Positions 5,236 to 5,299 of a DNA stretch of 5,299 nucleotides are shown one piece after another; positions within the stretch are counted from its first letter, which is position 1, and the number at the start of each line of letters is the position of its first letter. This stretch comes from RGIG8775 sp045121195. GTDB lineage: Bacteria; Bacillota; Clostridia; Oscillospirales; CAG-272. The translations under genes were made by a program, and so were the position numbers. The notes under the pieces are model-generated. The model had not been told where the DNA came from. It made no database searches and saw only the letters and a program-made list of their open reading frames with translations. Where the stretch lies: positions 1 through 5,299 of the forward strand of contig JBGVFO010000087.1 of assembly GCA_045121195.1 (NCBI GenBank), in the 5' to 3' direction.

Positions 5236-5299
5236 CATGGCTACGTTCAAACCCTTATCACAAAAGGCTTTCACCAATTTTATAATCGCAAATCCTTTC

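Overview
The window looks like a piece of a Gram-positive, Clostridia-type genome, probably an uncultured gut Firmicute. This rests on strong AGGAGG-type ribosome sites, closely packed genes, GC-rich codons next to AT-rich promoters, and intergenic gaps full of GC-rich hairpins. The taxonomic call is an inference. It holds a small carbohydrate-use locus of four genes: an AraC-family regulator on the minus strand (22-825), and on the plus strand a ROK sugar kinase (941-1885), a GmhA-like SIS phosphosugar isomerase (1882-2472) and a GH2 beta-mannosidase (2898-5123).

Layout. The regulator and the kinase diverge from a 115-bp gap (826-940). The gap carries two back-to-back promoters with extended -10 boxes and an 11-bp direct repeat spaced 41 bp, with one copy inside each promoter. 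The kinase and isomerase overlap by 4 bp (ATGA) and are surely co-transcribed. A 425-bp gap without a credible gene (2473-2897) separates them from the mannosidase. It is packed with at least six near-perfect hairpins and looks like a dispersed non-coding repeat element. The last 176 bp (5124-5299) hold two more hairpins and no gene.

How the genes may work together. The mannosidase has no signal peptide and should release mannose from imported beta-mannosides in the cytoplasm. The kinase could phosphorylate the free sugar at O6. The SIS protein is of the type that interconverts ketose and manno-configured aldose phosphates, so it could take mannose-6-phosphate to fructose-6-phosphate in place of a classical ManA. 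The regulator would sense a sugar and control both divergent promoters. This pathway is inferred from families and gene order, not shown by the sequence. No transporter is in view.

The least expected signal is a 19-bp sequence, CACCGAYAAAYATCAATTT, present three times: at base 1, at 2843 just upstream of the mannosidase, and inverted at 5125. Two copies begin 1-2 nt after a stop codon (regulator and mannosidase). The copies at 2843 and 5125 flank the mannosidase gene as an inverted pair, and the outer two flank the whole locus in the same way.
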